This document shows, piece after piece, positions 25,788 to 34,621 of a stretch of DNA of 64,000 nt (its first letter is position 1; each line of letters starts with the position of its first letter). The position numbers and the translations under genes were made by a program. The DNA is from Bacteroidota bacterium. Lineage in GTDB: Bacteria; Bacteroidota; Bacteroidia; Chitinophagales; Chitinophagaceae. The notes under the pieces were generated by a model. The model made no database searches and was not told where the DNA came from. It saw only the letters and a program-made list of their open reading frames with translations. Where the stretch lies: assembly GCA_023433345.1 (NCBI GenBank), contig JAEZDA010000037.1, forward strand, positions 53,271 through 117,270, read 5' to 3'.

Positions 25788-26858
25788 TTAATTATGATTC
25801 TCTTTTTGGTTCGCAAAGCCTGCCTGGTTCCATATCAATGGAATTACAACCATAAAGTTTTTCTGCCCCTTCATTACCTGGAAACCTTCAACTCCGAGGA
25901 GCTTATATTTCATCCTGATATTCTTAAGCCCGATGCCCGTTGACACTTCAGCGCGCATTTTCGGCTGCAGGTTATTATTCACCACAAGTTGATTAGCAGT
26001 AGTTGTAAAAATTTCAATGGTCAATGGATTTTGCCTGCTGACCACATTATGCTTAACGGCGTTTTCAACCAGCAACTGAAGGCTTAATGACGGAACGAGA
26101 TAAGAATGGTATTTCCTGTCTGGCTCCACATGAAGTTGCAAAGCATCGCCATGACGTGTTTTAAGAAGCTTAAAATAGCTTTCAATGAATTTTAATTCGT
26201 TCTCCAGTGTGGCCATACCTTCTTCGTTTGTGCGTAACAGGTAGCGATAGACCTTGCTTAATTCGTTAAGAAATTTTTCCGCCTCTTTTTTGTCTTCAGT
26301 GATAAGTGAAGAAAGTGTATTAAAGCAATTGAAGAGAAAATGCGGGTTCACCTGGCTCTTCATATTTTCAAATTCCTGGTTAATGCTCATCTGCTTCAGC
26401 AATTCGTTCTCCTCGATATTCTCCTTATATTTCTGTATGATGTACACCACCTCCCACAGGGTTTCAAAAACAATATTCACCACAAGCCCCACCAACAGCC
26501 CCTTCTTCAGGTGTTCCATACTTAAATTGTAACCAAAGAGCGCCAGGCTGTCGTACAGCAGAAATATTGCTATCACTGACGGGCTCATTACAAATACGAA
26601 AACAAATACGATATATTTTACGCGCTTGGAGGTCTGATTTATGGCCGGAAATTTCTTCCGAACCATATTGTCATACTGGAAATGGAGAAACCATGAGCCC
26701 ATGCCGAGCATAAAAACCAGTGGCATGGAAAAAAGCAGGAGCTTCCAGTTGCTGTACCAGTTGGCGCCAAACATTATTGAATTCAATATCCAGCTGATAA
26801 ATGGCATCGATATCATGAAACCGACCCATTGGAACTTTGGAGGGTTTTTAAACATCAT
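25788..26858 (-). CDS. LytS-type sensor histidine kinase with intact kinase motifs
   Basis: 356 aa. Four N-terminal membrane segments (about 12-30, 39-58, 82-102 and 118-140), a short coiled linker, then the His_kinase domain. The phospho-acceptor is H173 in NPHFLFN, the N-box is ENAVKH at 265-270 and the G2-type box TGIGLKN at 307-313. The D-box is the N-rich variant common in Bacteroidota LytS proteins. It should be the active kinase of this cluster and the partner of the LytTR regulator downstream. Its start overlaps the upstream kinase stop (ATGATG over TGA, 4 bases). Confidence 0.93.
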   Translation of the reverse strand: MMFKNPPKFQWVGFMISMPFISWILNSIMFGANWYSNWKLLLFSMPLVFMLGMGSWFLHFQYDNMVRKKFPAINQTSKRVKYIVFVFVFVMSPSVIAIFLLYDSLALFGYNLSMEHLKKGLLVGLVVNIVFETLWEVVYIIQKYKENIEENELLKQMSINQEFENMKSQVNPHFLFNCFNTLSSLITEDKKEAEKFLNELSKVYRYLLRTNEEGMATLENELKFIESYFKLLKTRHGDALQLHVEPDRKYHSYLVPSLSLQLLVENAVKHNVVSRQNPLTIEIFTTTANQLVVNNNLQPKMRAEVSTGIGLKNIRMKYKLLGVEGFQVMKGQKNFMVVIPLIWNQAGFANQKENHN

Positions 26859-27907
26859 GATTTCAGCCCGCTTTTAATTAATGGAATAATGATGGTGCGG
26901 GTTTTTTCTGTTTCTTCAATTTGAACCCGTTCCTGATCAAGCAAAATATATTTATGCAACAGGTTATCCAACCCTTCTTCTTCATCGCCGCGCCCGCTTC
27001 GTGAACGTGGGTTCATAGTGTGTACCACTTTCAAAAAATCTTCCGATATCTTTATCTCAATTTCAAGCGGGCTTTGTTTTGATGCAGCCTGGCTATAGAT
27101 GATATTTTCAAGCACCACCTGCATTGTGAGGGGAGGAAGATGCATATCCCCGTTACCATTGGGCTGTTCGGGAGGAACTATGGCCTGCACCGCGCTTCCG
27201 AATCGTTCTTTAATGAGATACAGGTAAGAACGTGCAAATGCAAGTTCATCATTAATAGAAACAACGTGCTCATCATCTCCACGAAGCATATAACGGTGAA
27301 CACGCGTCATTTCATTTAAGAATTTATCCGCAGCAACCTCGTCTTCCGCAATGAGGCTGGATAATGTATTAAAACAGTTAAAAAGAAAATGAGGATTTAC
27401 CTGCCCTTTCAACCCCAGCAATTTTGTTTTTTGGTAAGTGTATTTTAATTGCTCCGTTTCGGAAATTGAGTTCTTCCATTTTTCCCACCCGGCGGCTGCT
27501 TCTCCGATAAAGGTGATCACTATTCCGGCGAAGCAAACAAAAGTTATTACCGCCCACATCATCTCTCCACGCGGGCGACACTTCATCCAGGGAAAATTTT
27601 CATAAAAAATGTAGAGGCACTGAACCAATAGAACATTCATTAAAAAGAAAAGTGGAAGCAGGATAGCCACCCGGCGAAAGAGACTGCTGTCTTCGGGATA
27701 TCGCCTCCTTACCATTGTAGCCGAAAACCCGAACAAGTTATGAACGAGACCGAAATATGCTATCGAGAAAAACAAAGAAATAAAGAGGTCTCCCCATTCT
27801 TTTATAAAGCAACTTCCGAATATCAGGAGATTGATTGAAATGCCATAGGGCAGCATGAACCACAGGAATATCCTGTTCTCGCTTTTGCTGTGCCCGGTAA
27901 ATCGCAT
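26855..27907 (-). CDS. LytS-like histidine kinase paralogue with eroded ATP site
   Basis: 350 aa, the same layout as its neighbour: four membrane segments, then NPHFLFN with H173 at the identical position. The ATP-binding motifs are degraded: the N-box reads ENIIYSQ (267-273) in place of ENAVKHN, and the TGIGLKN box reads EEGLDNL (310-315 region). Phosphorylation may therefore be lost, leaving a heterodimer partner or regulator of the next kinase. The 4-base overlap and conserved spacing indicate a recent tandem duplication and one transcript. Confidence 0.88.
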   Translation of the reverse strand: MRFTGHSKSENRIFLWFMLPYGISINLLIFGSCFIKEWGDLFISLFFSIAYFGLVHNLFGFSATMVRRRYPEDSSLFRRVAILLPLFFLMNVLLVQCLYIFYENFPWMKCRPRGEMMWAVITFVCFAGIVITFIGEAAAGWEKWKNSISETEQLKYTYQKTKLLGLKGQVNPHFLFNCFNTLSSLIAEDEVAADKFLNEMTRVHRYMLRGDDEHVVSINDELAFARSYLYLIKERFGSAVQAIVPPEQPNGNGDMHLPPLTMQVVLENIIYSQAASKQSPLEIEIKISEDFLKVVHTMNPRSRSGRGDEEEGLDNLLHKYILLDQERVQIEETEKTRTIIIPLIKSGLKS

Positions 27908-27985
27908 CCTTTAAATTATTATTTTGTTCACATAGAAAATAAAACAGTTTGTATGAATCTTCATTTTCTATGTATGAATTGCGGT

Positions 27986-30900
27986 TTATATCTTCATCGA
28001 AAGAAGGATGGCAGTGCCTGCCTCATCGTTCTGAACATCAAGCACTGCACCTGCTGCGGCCGCACGGGCTTTCATTTCTTCATGATTAGCCGATAGGGCC
28101 GGGTTAAGCCTGTTATAATTAGCAGCAGTAGAGAAAATGCGGAGTTGGAGCATCTTTTTCACATAGTCGATTTGAACATCAGTTTCCTCTGCTTTCAAAA
28201 TTTCTACAAGATTAGTTAGCGCCGCTTTATAAATGAGAAGAAACTCCATCCGCTTCTTCATATCTATCTTCAACTTTCCCATTCCCGGGTCCATATTTAC
28301 ATTCACTATCCTCCTGCTTTTGGCGCTAATCTCCTGGGTGAATTCCTGGATACGATTAAGTGTCTTCTCCATAGAATCATTCATCGGATCAATACTCCAT
28401 AACACGTCATTCATGGCGGTGACCATGTAGCGGCTTTTATTTTTTATTTCGTGTATATAATCTTTTGATTGCTCCGGCTGCGTATTCGCCTTTATACCTG
28501 CTATCTCACTAAGCACATGAATATTCTGAAGGGTATTATTTACATCCTCTGCAAGGCTCTGACCTATCCCCGAGCGCATCGCGTGCACCTTTCTTAATCG
28601 CGCCTGCCTCTGCCGGTCTATCAAAAACAAAATGGCCGAAAGAACCAGCGCAACAAGGGATATGAACCACCATGTTCTGTAAAAAGGTGCAGCCACGTGA
28701 ATACGAAGAGTGGTTATCTTCCCGAACTTCCCGGATTCGTCCTTACATGCGGCCTGAAAGGTATAAGTTCCCGGCGGAACATAGTTATAGATAACCTGGT
28801 TAGACTTTGGCGCCTTGTTCCACTCCTTATCCAGGCCCTCAAGCCTGTAATAAATGTCGAATGTGCTATTGTACGTGAGGGTTGAAAGGCTAATTGCAAT
28901 TGAGTTTTCATCCTGTTTTAGCGAAATTCGCTCAAGGCTTTCCAATGAATCTACATGAAGCGGCTGACCCATGAGATGAAATTCTGAGATCGCAACTTCA
29001 GGTGGACGATAACCGGAAACCGACATATCAGCCGGGTCGAAAACAATAAAGTCACGAACGGTTCCAAAGGCGATCCTGCCATCGCGCAACCTGATCGAGC
29101 TGGCAACAGAATAAGAATTCATCGGCACACCCTCGTCTATCATATACCAGCTCAGTATCCTTTTTAAATAATTATAACTTATCAATCCTACGTCGGTAGA
29201 CATCCAGATGCGGTTGCTGTCATCTACCACAAGGTTCATGATATGGTTGGTAGGCAGAAGATTCTCAGTGCTGAAATACTTGAAGGTATTATTGCGCAGG
29301 TTCAAAAAGTTAAGCCCGTTTGAAGCAATAACCATCAGGGTATCGTTATACTGAACTATATCAGCGGCTCCATTGTCGCGAATTCCTTTTCCTTCAACAT
29401 TGCGTTTATAATAACGGTCTAGAGTAGCCGAAGATGGATCCAGCCTCCTTACTCCATCACGGTCTGTGCAAATCCATATATAACCCTCCCTGTCTTCATA
29501 GAGTCTTGATATGAGTCCTGCAAACCGATGTATAACTTTAAAACTGTTATCCGCTTTGTTCCATTTTATCAGCGAACCATTTTGCGTGCCGAGCCATATA
29601 TTTCCGAAGCGGTCTTCAATGATCTGCCTGATCGTGGCCTTGGAGAACACGGGCAGGTTCAGCATCTCTGACGATTTCGTCTCACTATGGTATATCATCA
29701 ACCCGCCATGCTGCAGGCCACGCCAGATATCGCCATTATTGCGTCGAAGAATACACCAGGTCATGCCTTCCTTCTTTTGCCGCGATTGCCGCGTAACTTC
29801 ATCCTCTACAGGTTGCAGATTTTTATCGTAGGCAAAAAGACCATTTCCCCACGTGGAAACATACAGCTTTCCATCCTCAGTTTCCAAAAAGTCAGTTACA
29901 TCAACCTTGCTGATCTGCTCACTTCCCGGATGCCTTACGGAAATTGTTTTTGACACCTGCGAGGATGGGTTGAAACGAAAAAGTCCTTTATTGGTTGTTA
30001 TCCATACATTCTTTTCCCGGTCTTCATAGATCATTCCCACCCTGTCGTACCGGATGCTGTACTGGCCGGGCAAATTACTGGGAACATATACAGGACTTTG
30101 CGCGAATTCATCGAGGTATGCATATAAGTTCGGACCGGTGAACCACAACGCACCATCACTCAGCTCCGTAATGCCATACATTTCATAATAATCGTCATTC
30201 AAAGATCTTCGGAAATCATCCTGCCAGTCCCTTGTAGCTCCTGAAAGCAAATTATACGACCGGATCGTTTGAACATTATTATCCCATGCAGAGATCCATG
30301 CGCGTTGTGCACGATCGAGGAAAACAAAGCCGATGCGCTTGAGTGATGAAAAGGCCTGAACACAAGGATCTTTCTCAGAATTGCGGCCGCGGTAAGAAAG
30401 AAGCCTGCTCTTTGGATTGAATTTTACAAGACCTGAATCTGTTCCGATCCAAAAAGAATTCGATTTATCCTGGTAGAGATGATTGGGTTTCCAATTTTCC
30501 GGAAGCGTGAAAGGCATCCATTGTTCTGAAAAGGAATTGTCTTCTTCTTTGTAAGCAAGAATTGTTTTTCCCTGAACAACAAAAAAGGGGTCGCCGTTAT
30601 TGTCGATAAACAGGTTGCCTTCATGCTTGCTTTTCAACGCTTCATCTATGTCAACCCGGGCCGCATGGTAGGTATGTTTTTCGGTATCGAAATAGCCTGC
30701 CTGCAATCCATTGCAAACAAGCCAAAGACGGTTTCCTTTTCCCATTCCCGTAGCGTGAATGCCGGCATCGGGTAAAGAAGCAGGATTTGATTTCTGATGA
30801 GAAAATGTTTGAAAACGCTTGCCATCGTAACGTTGAAGAGCTCCGGAGGTTGCAACCCACATGAAACCGCGGTGATCCTGCAAAATGCTCCCGATATTCT

Positions 30901-31018
30901 CACTCATCAAACCGTCACGCTTGCCGAGATGGGAGAAAATGAACTGATTTTCCGGTTGCGCAAAGACGTTCGCGGTCATTGCAATCAATATCACCAAAAC
31001 AAATGCGATGCGCTTCAA
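27986..31018 (-). CDS. Propeller-type sensor with a kinase-like domain lacking the phospho-acceptor
   Basis: 1010 aa. Signal peptide about 1-20, then many two-component-regulator propeller repeats (about 25-680), a Y_Y_Y domain (about 690-770), a membrane helix (about 784-801) and a cytoplasmic HisKA_3-like domain. In that domain the LHDD box reads LAED, with Ala823 where His is expected. The N-box reads KAALTNLVEIL (931-941), and no DNGxG motif follows. The overall fold still looks preserved (TAMNDVLWSIDPMND). Propeller sensors of this type usually detect periplasmic carbohydrates. No DNA-binding domain is present. It precedes the two LytS-type genes. Confidence 0.9.
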   Translation of the reverse strand: MKRIAFVLVILIAMTANVFAQPENQFIFSHLGKRDGLMSENIGSILQDHRGFMWVATSGALQRYDGKRFQTFSHQKSNPASLPDAGIHATGMGKGNRLWLVCNGLQAGYFDTEKHTYHAARVDIDEALKSKHEGNLFIDNNGDPFFVVQGKTILAYKEEDNSFSEQWMPFTLPENWKPNHLYQDKSNSFWIGTDSGLVKFNPKSRLLSYRGRNSEKDPCVQAFSSLKRIGFVFLDRAQRAWISAWDNNVQTIRSYNLLSGATRDWQDDFRRSLNDDYYEMYGITELSDGALWFTGPNLYAYLDEFAQSPVYVPSNLPGQYSIRYDRVGMIYEDREKNVWITTNKGLFRFNPSSQVSKTISVRHPGSEQISKVDVTDFLETEDGKLYVSTWGNGLFAYDKNLQPVEDEVTRQSRQKKEGMTWCILRRNNGDIWRGLQHGGLMIYHSETKSSEMLNLPVFSKATIRQIIEDRFGNIWLGTQNGSLIKWNKADNSFKVIHRFAGLISRLYEDREGYIWICTDRDGVRRLDPSSATLDRYYKRNVEGKGIRDNGAADIVQYNDTLMVIASNGLNFLNLRNNTFKYFSTENLLPTNHIMNLVVDDSNRIWMSTDVGLISYNYLKRILSWYMIDEGVPMNSYSVASSIRLRDGRIAFGTVRDFIVFDPADMSVSGYRPPEVAISEFHLMGQPLHVDSLESLERISLKQDENSIAISLSTLTYNSTFDIYYRLEGLDKEWNKAPKSNQVIYNYVPPGTYTFQAACKDESGKFGKITTLRIHVAAPFYRTWWFISLVALVLSAILFLIDRQRQARLRKVHAMRSGIGQSLAEDVNNTLQNIHVLSEIAGIKANTQPEQSKDYIHEIKNKSRYMVTAMNDVLWSIDPMNDSMEKTLNRIQEFTQEISAKSRRIVNVNMDPGMGKLKIDMKKRMEFLLIYKAALTNLVEILKAEETDVQIDYVKKMLQLRIFSTAANYNRLNPALSANHEEMKARAAAAGAVLDVQNDEAGTAILLSMKI

Positions 31019-31039
31019 GTGGATCTTCAGTTAATATTT

Positions 31040-31047
31040 CAAATGTA
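31040..31047 (-). promoter_or_regulatory. -7 promoter element of the propeller-sensor operon
   Basis: TACATTTG on the minus strand matches TAnnTTTG, 21 bases before ATG 31018. Confidence 0.5.
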
Positions 31048-31140
31048 ATTCAGCAACGGTTGAATAAGGAACAATTGAACCAGCATCTTATGCAATTCAT
31101 CCACTATTTCTTGCAGTTCATGCATTTTTTAACTTCCTGC

Positions 31141-31296
31141 TCAGGCCGCCTTGTCGTGTTTTACCGTTAGTTGGGTCTTTACCTCAGAAGCTTTCGCAAT
31201 GTTGGCGACTTTATTAGCCTGCGTGGCCAGCTGCTTGCTTCTCGAACTGGCAAGGCATGCAAGCCTGATCTGTGTGGTAATGTACTTTCCTTTCAT
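31141..31296 (-). CDS. Candidate small basic protein, 51 aa
   Basis: MKGKYITTQIRLACLASSRS and onward, rich in Ala, Lys and Ser, probably helical; no family recognised. ATG 31296 is chosen because upstream codons in the same frame run into interspersed repeat copy C, which is non-coding elsewhere. CATCTTTG (one mismatch from the -7 consensus) precedes the ATG, and a TTTG lies about 20 bases further upstream, close to the -33 spacing. This combination is the best full promoter seen for a small gene here, but coding status is unproven. Confidence 0.4.
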   Translation of the reverse strand: MKGKYITTQIRLACLASSRSKQLATQANKVANIAKASEVKTQLTVKHDKAA

Positions 31297-31448
31297 AATG
31301 TCAGATTTTATTATGCAAAGATGCTTTCTGAAACCCTCTGCCACAAAGGGTTTCGGCATGAAATGGCGATAAACGCGAATGAACTGCTGAATTAAAGGTG
31401 ATTCAGGTAAAATTACTTTAGATACCAGCTTTATTTTTTCATTGCAGC

Positions 31449-31494
31449 ATCGTTGCGTCGCAATCACTTTTACCGCATACCAATGCTCAGCAGG
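31449..31494 (+). repeat. Interspersed repeat, copy C (diverged)
   Basis: CGTTGCGTCGCAATCACTT aligns with the core of copies A and B with a few substitutions and a 2-base insertion. It ends in CAGCAGG at the same distance as copy B. Confidence 0.55.
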
Positions 31495-31550
31495 GAGCCA
31501 TAGTCTAAATTCCAACTCCGATTGTTACAACGACCTCGCCCGGCAGCTGT

Positions 31551-31580
31551 AAAAAAAAACAGCAGGTTGGAACCTGCTGC
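31551..31580 (-). terminator. Rho-independent terminator
   Basis: CAGCAGGTT pairs with AACCTGCTG over 9 bp with a 2-base tip, followed on the minus strand by nine T. It ends the TPR-protein transcript. Confidence 0.88.
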
Positions 31581-31606
31581 TAAAATTTAAATTCAATGTA
31601 ATGAAA

Positions 31607-33619
31607 TCAATCTCCGAATATTCTTGCTGCGGCGCCCTTATACTCGGTTTCCATTTTATGACCGCTGTTGATGCCTACCATTGAAGACATTTCAACACCT
31701 GCCAGATTACCGCCAACATGGATGGAACCGAGCGGCAAAGGCGTACCTGATATACCGGCCTCCATAGAAGTTTTAAGTCCGAAATCTGCAAATGTCTTAT
31801 TGTTGTCAAAGGAAATGAAAACTTGGTTCTTCATCTCTGCTTTTATTCCAAGAAAAGAACCTTTCACACCTGGCCCCACCAACAAAGTAGATTTTCCGCT
31901 TTTAAATTCATGTTCAAAGCCGGCCATAATGGATTCGCCGATCTCAAGTTGAAATTTATTACAATCTACTTTTAATACCGGCCCGCCGAAATTAACTTCA
32001 AGGTTAAGTCCTTTTGGGCATTCGAGTCTCCAGTTTTTTTCGGCAGCTATCAAACTGTCCAGTCTTTCAGGGTCATAATCATTCCGGCATTTAGGCAGAA
32101 AATTTTCACCATCGGAACCCTTGAAGAAAAGACAGCCCCATGCGAGAAATCCGAAGTAGCTGCTGACAGCATTATACACAAGCATCTGATTTGAGGCAGA
32201 TGGTTCAAGCTCCGCAATTGCAACCAGTTGATTGATGTATGACTTCCACCTGGTTTGCGCAATTAAAATTTTGGGTTGCACATGTTCACCAAGTTCAGCA
32301 GCCATTTGGTCGAATATGGGGCGCAGATTTTCCTCACAACATTTTACGGCCATTTCTTCCTGAACATCTACACTGCTGAGTCCGTCTGCAACGGGACACT
32401 TAAAGCGAGTGATCCGGTTAAGATATTGTTCAAGTATTTCCTGGTAAACCTTCGCGTCTTTATCGCTATAGTTATTCAAAAATTCCGGCGTGAATTCTTT
32501 GTGCAGTTCTTCAAGCATTGCCTCTACAAGATCGCTGTAAACGCCTGCGTGTTTGTCTCCATCGCTGGCAGTGTAACGCTGGTTCACAGCAATTGAGTAA
32601 TTCATCCATATTTGCGATTCCGTCATCACACTCGCAGCGTAATTTTCTAACTCGGGCTTTCTTTGCTGGAACTCCAAATAGGTGGCCGGTATGGTAGGAA
32701 AGGAAAACCGTCCAAGCGTTATCTCTTCAAAATGATCTTTTTCGCGTCGACCGTTTCTTTGATTACGCTTTCGCGCAAGCTCTCTGAGATTAAATTTCTT
32801 TCCCATTTTATAAGCCATCGCCATTGTGCTCCTCCGGTATGCAATGCTCATCTCCCGGTTGAAATACTCCATGGCTTCATCATACTCCTTCCGGAAGTAG
32901 TGCAACATTCCCATGCTGTGGTTGGCCTCAACATTCAAGGAATCAATTGAAAGGCATTGGTTGAAGTATGCTGCGGCCTTCATTGCATCTCCCAGTGCAA
33001 AATAACTTTGCCCGATGTTGTTCAGCACTATGCTGCTTTGAGGAATTCTCTCAAGGCAGTATTGAAGAAGAGGAATTGCTTTATGCGCTGCCCCGGTGAT
33101 ATTCATCATCGCTGCAAGATTGTTTACCATCAGCAAAGAATCCGGAGAACTGGCCACCGCCTGCATCATCAGGTAAACCGATTCCCGTGGATCATCTTTG
33201 TAAAAGGATGCAATGGCTGCATTATGTATTGTTTCAACAGGAACACTGCTGATCTTTGCATCCAGCTCTGCAATTTTAGGCGCAGGAATTCCTTGTTTAA
33301 CAACATCCACCGACTGCCTGATAGCCGAAACCATTTGATCCCTTGATGGCGGGCGAGACGGTATCATTGAAAGCTTGGCTACATCTTTCAACGGTGGTCT
33401 TATTTCATAATCCGGCAACACAGACACATCAACATTTAGCGGCGATGACTCTGCGTAGGCAGTGGCATCCTTTATCATCTTTTTTTTATAAGCCTCCAAT
33501 TCAGCAGCACTCATCTTCATCATCTTCGCCACATCCGGCATCGGGGGAGCCTTGGGTCTTTGCTGGGCTGCAGCAGTCATTGAAACGAAGGCCACAAGGA
33601 AAAGGAAAAAAGTTTTCAT
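31607..33619 (-). CDS. Secreted TPR protein of unknown function
   Basis: 670 aa, signal peptide about 1-19. An N-terminal Pro/Met-rich segment is followed by tetratricopeptide-like helices (about 130-270; ALGDAMKAAAYFNQCLSIDSLNVEANHSMGMLHYFRKEYDEAMEYFNREMSIAYR is typical TPR). A long middle (about 290-520) is unrecognised, and the Gly-rich C-terminus (about 550-670) looks beta-stranded. TPRs usually bind partner proteins, so this may be an envelope scaffold. It follows the coiled-coil-like protein by 18 bases and probably shares its promoter. Confidence 0.75.
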   Translation of the reverse strand: MKTFFLFLVAFVSMTAAAQQRPKAPPMPDVAKMMKMSAAELEAYKKKMIKDATAYAESSPLNVDVSVLPDYEIRPPLKDVAKLSMIPSRPPSRDQMVSAIRQSVDVVKQGIPAPKIAELDAKISSVPVETIHNAAIASFYKDDPRESVYLMMQAVASSPDSLLMVNNLAAMMNITGAAHKAIPLLQYCLERIPQSSIVLNNIGQSYFALGDAMKAAAYFNQCLSIDSLNVEANHSMGMLHYFRKEYDEAMEYFNREMSIAYRRSTMAMAYKMGKKFNLRELARKRNQRNGRREKDHFEEITLGRFSFPTIPATYLEFQQRKPELENYAASVMTESQIWMNYSIAVNQRYTASDGDKHAGVYSDLVEAMLEELHKEFTPEFLNNYSDKDAKVYQEILEQYLNRITRFKCPVADGLSSVDVQEEMAVKCCEENLRPIFDQMAAELGEHVQPKILIAQTRWKSYINQLVAIAELEPSASNQMLVYNAVSSYFGFLAWGCLFFKGSDGENFLPKCRNDYDPERLDSLIAAEKNWRLECPKGLNLEVNFGGPVLKVDCNKFQLEIGESIMAGFEHEFKSGKSTLLVGPGVKGSFLGIKAEMKNQVFISFDNNKTFADFGLKTSMEAGISGTPLPLGSIHVGGNLAGVEMSSMVGINSGHKMETEYKGAAARIFGD

Positions 33620-33637
33620 TTCTGCGCGTTGTGATTT

Positions 33638-34486
33638 TTACAATTCTTTCAGCCAGCTTTCGGCAAAGGGTTTTGTTACATCATAAACTTCCTTCCCTGC
33701 CCGAAAGATCAGCTTCCAATCGGTTCCTTTGCCTTCATATGCAGAGTTGACGAATACTTTTTTACCATACCGGTCTTTTAGCTGTGCGGAAAAATCTACC
33801 GTGGCCGCGAGTTTCAGGTATTTTTCGATATGTCTCTTCAATCTTGCATTGTGGTCAGCCGGATATTCGAATTCCCATTTTTTAACCCGCTGCTGGTAAT
33901 CCTCTTCATTGCGTTTTGCGGTACCAACCTCGCCCTCATAGATAGCATCGATCATCATACTGTTGGGTTTTTTGTATTCAGCCAGCATCTCATCAAATTC
34001 ATCCAGGCTTTTTTTCTGGTCTGCTGCAGACATTCCCATTGCCTGGAATGCTTTGGCCATGTCAACCCTGTTCTTCTCGAGCCTCGCCACTTCTTCACTA
34101 CGTACCTGCTCTTTTGTTCTTACTTTCATTTCATCTTTCTGCGGCTTGGCGGTCAACCTTTCTTTTTCATATTGCTTGCGAAAATTTTCAGAAGCGAAAA
34201 AAGCTTTGGTGTAAACGAGCATATCTTTGGCTATCGCAGCTCTTTTATCCAGTGCGATGTTCCCGGGATTACGCACGCTGTAATGCTCAAGGTAACCGTT
34301 CATAAAACTGTTCCTGATGCTGGATGAGGCCGCAGATTGCGATATGCCCAGTGCCGTCCAAAAATCGCTTGCAACTTTTCTTGAAGCGGAGAAAGAAAAC
34401 AGGAAAAAACCCACGAATATTCCTGACAAAACAATCATGCATACACGCAATACGTTGAGCGTGCTTTTGAGAGAATACGTTTTCAT
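33638..34486 (-). CDS. Membrane-anchored protein with charged helical region, unknown
   Basis: 282 aa. One N-terminal membrane helix (about 12-32). The middle (about 85-215) is highly charged and helical (KEQVRSEEVARLEKNRVDMAKAFQAMGMSAADQKKSLDEFDEMLAEY), consistent with a coiled coil. The C-terminal about 40 residues are more globular (KKVFVNSAYEGKGTDWKLIFRAGKEVYDV). No family is recognised. It is probably the first gene of a two-gene operon with the secreted TPR protein, bounded upstream by a terminator. Confidence 0.7.
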   Translation of the reverse strand: MKTYSLKSTLNVLRVCMIVLSGIFVGFFLFSFSASRKVASDFWTALGISQSAASSSIRNSFMNGYLEHYSVRNPGNIALDKRAAIAKDMLVYTKAFFASENFRKQYEKERLTAKPQKDEMKVRTKEQVRSEEVARLEKNRVDMAKAFQAMGMSAADQKKSLDEFDEMLAEYKKPNSMMIDAIYEGEVGTAKRNEEDYQQRVKKWEFEYPADHNARLKRHIEKYLKLAATVDFSAQLKDRYGKKVFVNSAYEGKGTDWKLIFRAGKEVYDVTKPFAESWLKEL

Positions 34487-34569
34487 AATTTTTTTTTGTA
34501 AAGATGTTTTTACCTGATCGGGTTGGCAACAACTGTATGAATGAAATGATAAATGAAAGGGATGAATTG

Positions 34570-34596
34570 AAAAAGCCGGGAACTAAGTCCCGGCTC
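34570..34596 (-). terminator. Rho-independent terminator
   Basis: AGCCGGGA pairs with TCCCGGCT around a 6-base loop, followed on the minus strand by TTTTTC. It ends the OmpA-family gene. Confidence 0.82.
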
Positions 34597-34621
34597 TTCT
34601 TTTGGGTTGATAACTGCCTGC

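Larger units (their letters stand above)
31297..31606 (-). other. Intergenic region with repeat copy C and a terminator
   Basis: 310 bases between the small candidate gene and the TPR protein. It holds the putative promoter of the small gene, the diverged repeat at 31449-31494 and the terminator at 31551-31580. Nothing else is recognised. Confidence 0.6.

Noticed and set aside
31297..31515. Upstream extension of the 51-aa frame
   Set aside because: It runs through repeat copy C, which is non-coding elsewhere, so the frame is open by chance.
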